From Chara braunii (taxonomy: Eukaryota; Streptophyta; Charophyceae; Charales; Characeae), in assembly GCA_003427395.1 (NCBI GenBank), contig BFEA01000843.1, forward strand, positions 137,965-165,705: a stretch of DNA of 27,741 nucleotides. The letters run 5' to 3'. The notes under the pieces were generated by a model that saw only the letters and a list, made by a program, of their open reading frames with translations, did no database searches and was not told the origin of the DNA. Made by a program: the position numbers and the translations under genes. Position 1 is the stretch's first letter, and every line of letters begins with the position of its first letter. Of the stretch, positions 25,538 to 27,741 are shown in pieces.

Positions 25538-26565
25538 TGAACCCCGCTGCTCTTCTCGCTCCTCTCTCCATCTTTGGTCTCCCCTCTCTCTTCCCCACCT
25601 TCTGGCAATCCGATCTTCACCCTTCTCTTTCTTTCTCGTTCGAGCCTCTTTCAGTCCCTCTTATCAATCCTGGACATTGGCGATTATGGCGCGAAACTTT
25701 TGAGGAGTTGTCCTTCTGCCTGACTCGAGTACAAGTGAAGTGGACGGGAACTATCAAGCACCCCAGGTGGATCCAAAATCCGGAGCTGCTGATCATACAG
25801 GGTTGGAGGACTAACGCGGAAGGAGATCTTATTGGATTCCTCTTTGGATCGGTTTGAGACCAGGTCGCCGTCAGTTGATTGCACAGGAGCTCATCGCAAC
25901 GATCGTGCAATTGGCAGACGATCTCACGCCCGACATCTACTTTCAGAGCGACAGCAGTCCTGCTCCGTACATTTTAGAGCGATCCTTGGATCCGTACCTT
26001 CAGTGGACTTCGTGCTTGGAGGAACCTAGGGACGAGGATATGCTACCATCGCGGTAGGAGTATCTGAAGCCGTACGAGATCATCCCTTATGCCTTCTACC
26101 CGAGGGCAGAAGAAGTGGTGATTGACGACAACGGCCACGGAGAAGAAAACGACGACGAGGAGACATTGGAGGAGTGAAGCTATAGTGAACATAGCGAGGG
26201 CGAGCTGAGCGAAGATGAAGAAGGAGGAACCGGGTCCGAGTGGGAAGCCCCGCGAGAGGAAGCGACGCGTACGTGAATGGAGGCGGAAGATCCGGAAGCG
26301 GCACAAAAGGGCGAAGAGATTGCCTCCGGAAAGCGCCAGCCGGGTTTCGCTAGCGAGGCTAGTCTGCGCATCGGTAGCAATCCGTCCAGGGATCCAGAGC
26401 CGCCGAGGCCCGAAGATGGCGACCCTGCAGCCACCACCTCAAGTACCGCGCGACGGAGACGGCGCCGATCCCCCTCCTCCTCCAGCCCCACCCGTCCCCA
26501 AGTTCGCCCGTGTACCAATGCGGGCAATAGGCCTTCGACCTCGGACGCTGCCCCACCGACCCCTT
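25537..26565 (+). pseudogene. Post-pol ORF Y, acidic/Arg-Ser protein, broken
   Basis: ATG at 25537 overlaps ORF X's stop (TAATG). The first frame runs to TGA 25857 (WRLWRETFEELSFCLTRVQV, KWTGTIKHPRWIQNPELLII). A 1-nt frameshift near 25850 then continues in the third frame: RRQLIAQELIATIVQLADDL, an aromatic/acidic segment, a highly acidic stretch (SEHSEGELSEDEEGGTGSEW), then PEPPRPEDGD and an Arg/Ser tract (RRRRRRSPSSSSPTRP). Stops in this frame: TAG 26055, TGA 26175, TGA 26274, and TGA 26563 as the likely end. An acidic block next to an RS-like block suggests a nuclear or nucleic-acid-associated protein; inference only. Confidence 0.55.
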
Positions 26566-27045
26566 GATTTTCTCACCCTCGAGCAGATCCGTACCCCCGT
26601 CACCTTCCCTTCCCATCCTTTCCATCCCCATCTCTTCCGCGACTTCTACTCTACCCGTCTACTCGCCACCGTCCACCCCCACGCCTCCCTTCAGTCCGCT
26701 GCTCCTACGTTCTGCTGGCATCTCCTGCTGTTCAGCGCCGCATGGGAGCAATGCAACGTGGTAGAAGTCAACTGCATCTCCACGGGGACAATCCCTGCTT
26801 GCCGCCACTTCGAGATCTTTCGAGCGGCGCTTTTCCATACCCTCTCCTCCTTCTATCGCGACTACTTTGCCTCCCTCCCCCGCAGTGGCGATCACTTTCC
26901 ATGCTTCCATCGAATCATCCGATATGAGGAACTCCCGGTGACGATGGAAGGGATAAATCGCTTCCTACCCCCACTCCCCCCCCGTCATCCCCGCGTGATC
27001 CCCGGCATGTACCGCCTCTACTGGCCTATTCCAGCTAGGCGGTAG
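26215..27045 (+). CDS. Post-pol ORF Z, unknown
   Basis: Open frame from ATG 26215 to TAG 27045. Its first 110 codons overlap ORF Y in another frame and may not be translated. From about 26550 the sequence stands alone and looks protein-like: LDFLTLEQIRTPVTFPSHPF, FRDFYSTRLLATVHPH, FCWHLLLFSAAWEQCNVVEV, FRAALFHTLSSFYRDYFASL, EGINRFLPPLPPRHPRVIP. The WHLLLFSAAWEQC region is too short and polar for a confident membrane span. A start at ATG 26416 is possible. Family unknown. Confidence 0.5.
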   Translation: MKKEEPGPSGKPRERKRRVREWRRKIRKRHKRAKRLPPESASRVSLARLVCASVAIRPGIQSRRGPKMATLQPPPQVPRDGDGADPPPPPAPPVPKFARVPMRAIGLRPRTLPHRPLDFLTLEQIRTPVTFPSHPFHPHLFRDFYSTRLLATVHPHASLQSAAPTFCWHLLLFSAAWEQCNVVEVNCISTGTIPACRHFEIFRAALFHTLSSFYRDYFASLPRSGDHFPCFHRIIRYEELPVTMEGINRFLPPLPPRHPRVIPGMYRLYWPIPARR

Positions 27046-27457
27046 ACCCCATTCACTTAACCCCACCCCTCTTTTTCCTTCTATCTCTCCTCCCTTCATC
27101 GGCACGAGTCAGTAAGCTTCGCGAAGATCACGCCATCAATGATGACGTCAACCTACGCGCTGATTTGACAGACGGCAACGAGCAAGGGTGCAGAGCACAC
27201 GGAGATTAGGTGGACCATGATGGCGTCACCTGGACGATCTCCATGAGGCAGAGGGTTGCATATGACAGGGCTACAGAGATCTTGCCACGGATGTTGTCGC
27301 CATCTCATCCGCGGCTCAGTTATCGTTTCTTGTACTTCTTTCTGCTCTGATTGATACGCTTGGTTCCTCATGCATCACTCTGTTCTCCCCTCTTCTTTTT
27401 CGCCATGACATGCAACCAAGAGATCACATAATTTTGGAACCCCCTGCGCGTCACATA
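27046..27457 (+). other. Element 3' untranslated region
   Basis: No ORF. Includes a 20-mer (27186-27205) also present, reversed, at 15759-15778 in the minus-strand LTR. No purine-rich polypurine tract lies directly before the 3' LTR, as would be expected. The last 16 bp overlap a perfect palindrome with the LTR start (27449-27464). Confidence 0.6.
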
Positions 27458-27464
27458 TGTGACG
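27449..27464. repeat. 16-bp perfect palindrome at the 3' LTR start
   Basis: CGTCACATATGTGACG. Its right half is the LTR start TGTGACG; its left half equals the LTR terminal CGTCACA seen in the solo LTR. Confidence 0.9.
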
Positions 27465-27741
27465 AACCACTTCCCGACCCCGTGCCATCTTTCATACCCT
27501 TTCTTTTGCTTGTATCATACCAACCCCAGGGAAACCCTGTTTTCAGTTCTTACTTTCGGGTGTCGCATTTTCCTTTTTGAGAGCTTTTTCGACTGCCGAG
27601 TTCTGTTTTTCTTCTTGAGAAGTCGGGAAATACATGGGAATATTACGTGCGCCTCAGCGAGCGCACTGGGAATTGGGCTCGGTAGTTGGGAATTCCGGGA
27701 TAAGCGGAACTTCGACGTGTCCTTTTTGGGTATGTGAATGT
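27458..27741 (+). repeat. 3' LTR, first 284 bp
   Basis: Aligns without gaps to 16240-16523 with 10 substitutions (96.5% identity), nine of them transitions. Eight lie in the first 110 bp and none in the last 90. Truncated by the window end. Confidence 0.95.

Larger units (their letters stand above)
16240..27741 (+). mobile_element. Large Ty3/gypsy LTR retrotransposon (runs off right edge)
   Basis: 5' LTR 16240-18881, PBS 18882-18894, gag, protease, RT, RNase H, integrase in Ty3 order, three extra ORFs, and 3' LTR from 27458. Interior about 8.6 kb; if the 3' LTR equals the 5' LTR, the whole element is about 13.9 kb, large for Ty3/gypsy. It is inserted in a minus-strand LTR of its own family; GACTT at 16235-16239 is the predicted left target duplication. 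The coding region has many stops, so it can move only if helped in trans. No chromodomain is recognised. Confidence 0.93.

Noticed and set aside
25058-27045. Retroviral-type envelope in the post-pol position
   Set aside because: No signal peptide, furin-like site or membrane anchor seen in any of the three ORFs.

Overview
This is eukaryotic, TE-dominated nuclear DNA. It holds long GA/GT/AC/TC microsatellites, tRNA-derived SINEs with A/T tails, one 481-N assembly gap, and a very large Ty3/gypsy-type LTR retrotransposon with a near-canonical initiator-Met tRNA primer site (TGGTATCGGAGCC). Gene style and element type fit the green lineage, perhaps a streptophyte alga such as Chara. That is an impression only, because no host marker gene is present.

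Left block (about 0.65-6.25 kb, minus strand): a decayed, probably multicopy coding unit. One reading frame runs from an ATG at 6248 down to about 2.2 kb. It is broken by isolated stop codons, by one apparent pair of compensating frameshifts, and by about 45 ambiguous N bases confined to this block. Two further frame changes lead to a Ulp1/SENP-like (C48) cysteine-protease domain with its full His-Asp-Gln-Cys set at 950-1660. The middle carries six near-copies of a CGGATNNATCCG palindrome.

Middle block (6.3-16.2 kb): two minus-strand copies of one tRNA-SINE (6362-6835 and 13482-13890, the second with a perfect 12-bp target duplication), hairpin-rich repeats, and a complete solo LTR on the minus strand (8505-11924; ends TGTGACG...CGTCACA, 4-bp AGCT duplication) inflated by microsatellites and the gap. 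Next is a truncated minus-strand LTR of the same family (14821-16239).

Right block (16.24 kb to beyond the end, plus strand): a Ty3/gypsy element of at least 11.5 kb that inserted into the minus-strand LTR at 16239/16240. Order: 5' LTR (about 2.64 kb) containing its own ORF; PBS; gag; protease; RT; RNase H; a separate Cys-rich plus integrase ORF; a pol C-terminus; three unfamiliar ORFs (here X, Y, Z); and the first 284 bp of the 3' LTR. Gag-pol keeps one frame for about 5.7 kb but carries eleven in-frame stops, so this copy is defective. The two LTR copies differ at 10 of 284 positions.

Most unusual content: an uncharacterised protein family encoded inside the LTRs (three copies: 18123-18662 intact, 8769-9269 open and divergent, 15045-15577 broken), and a post-pol gene cluster whose ORFs are joined by ATGA and TAATG stop-start overlaps.
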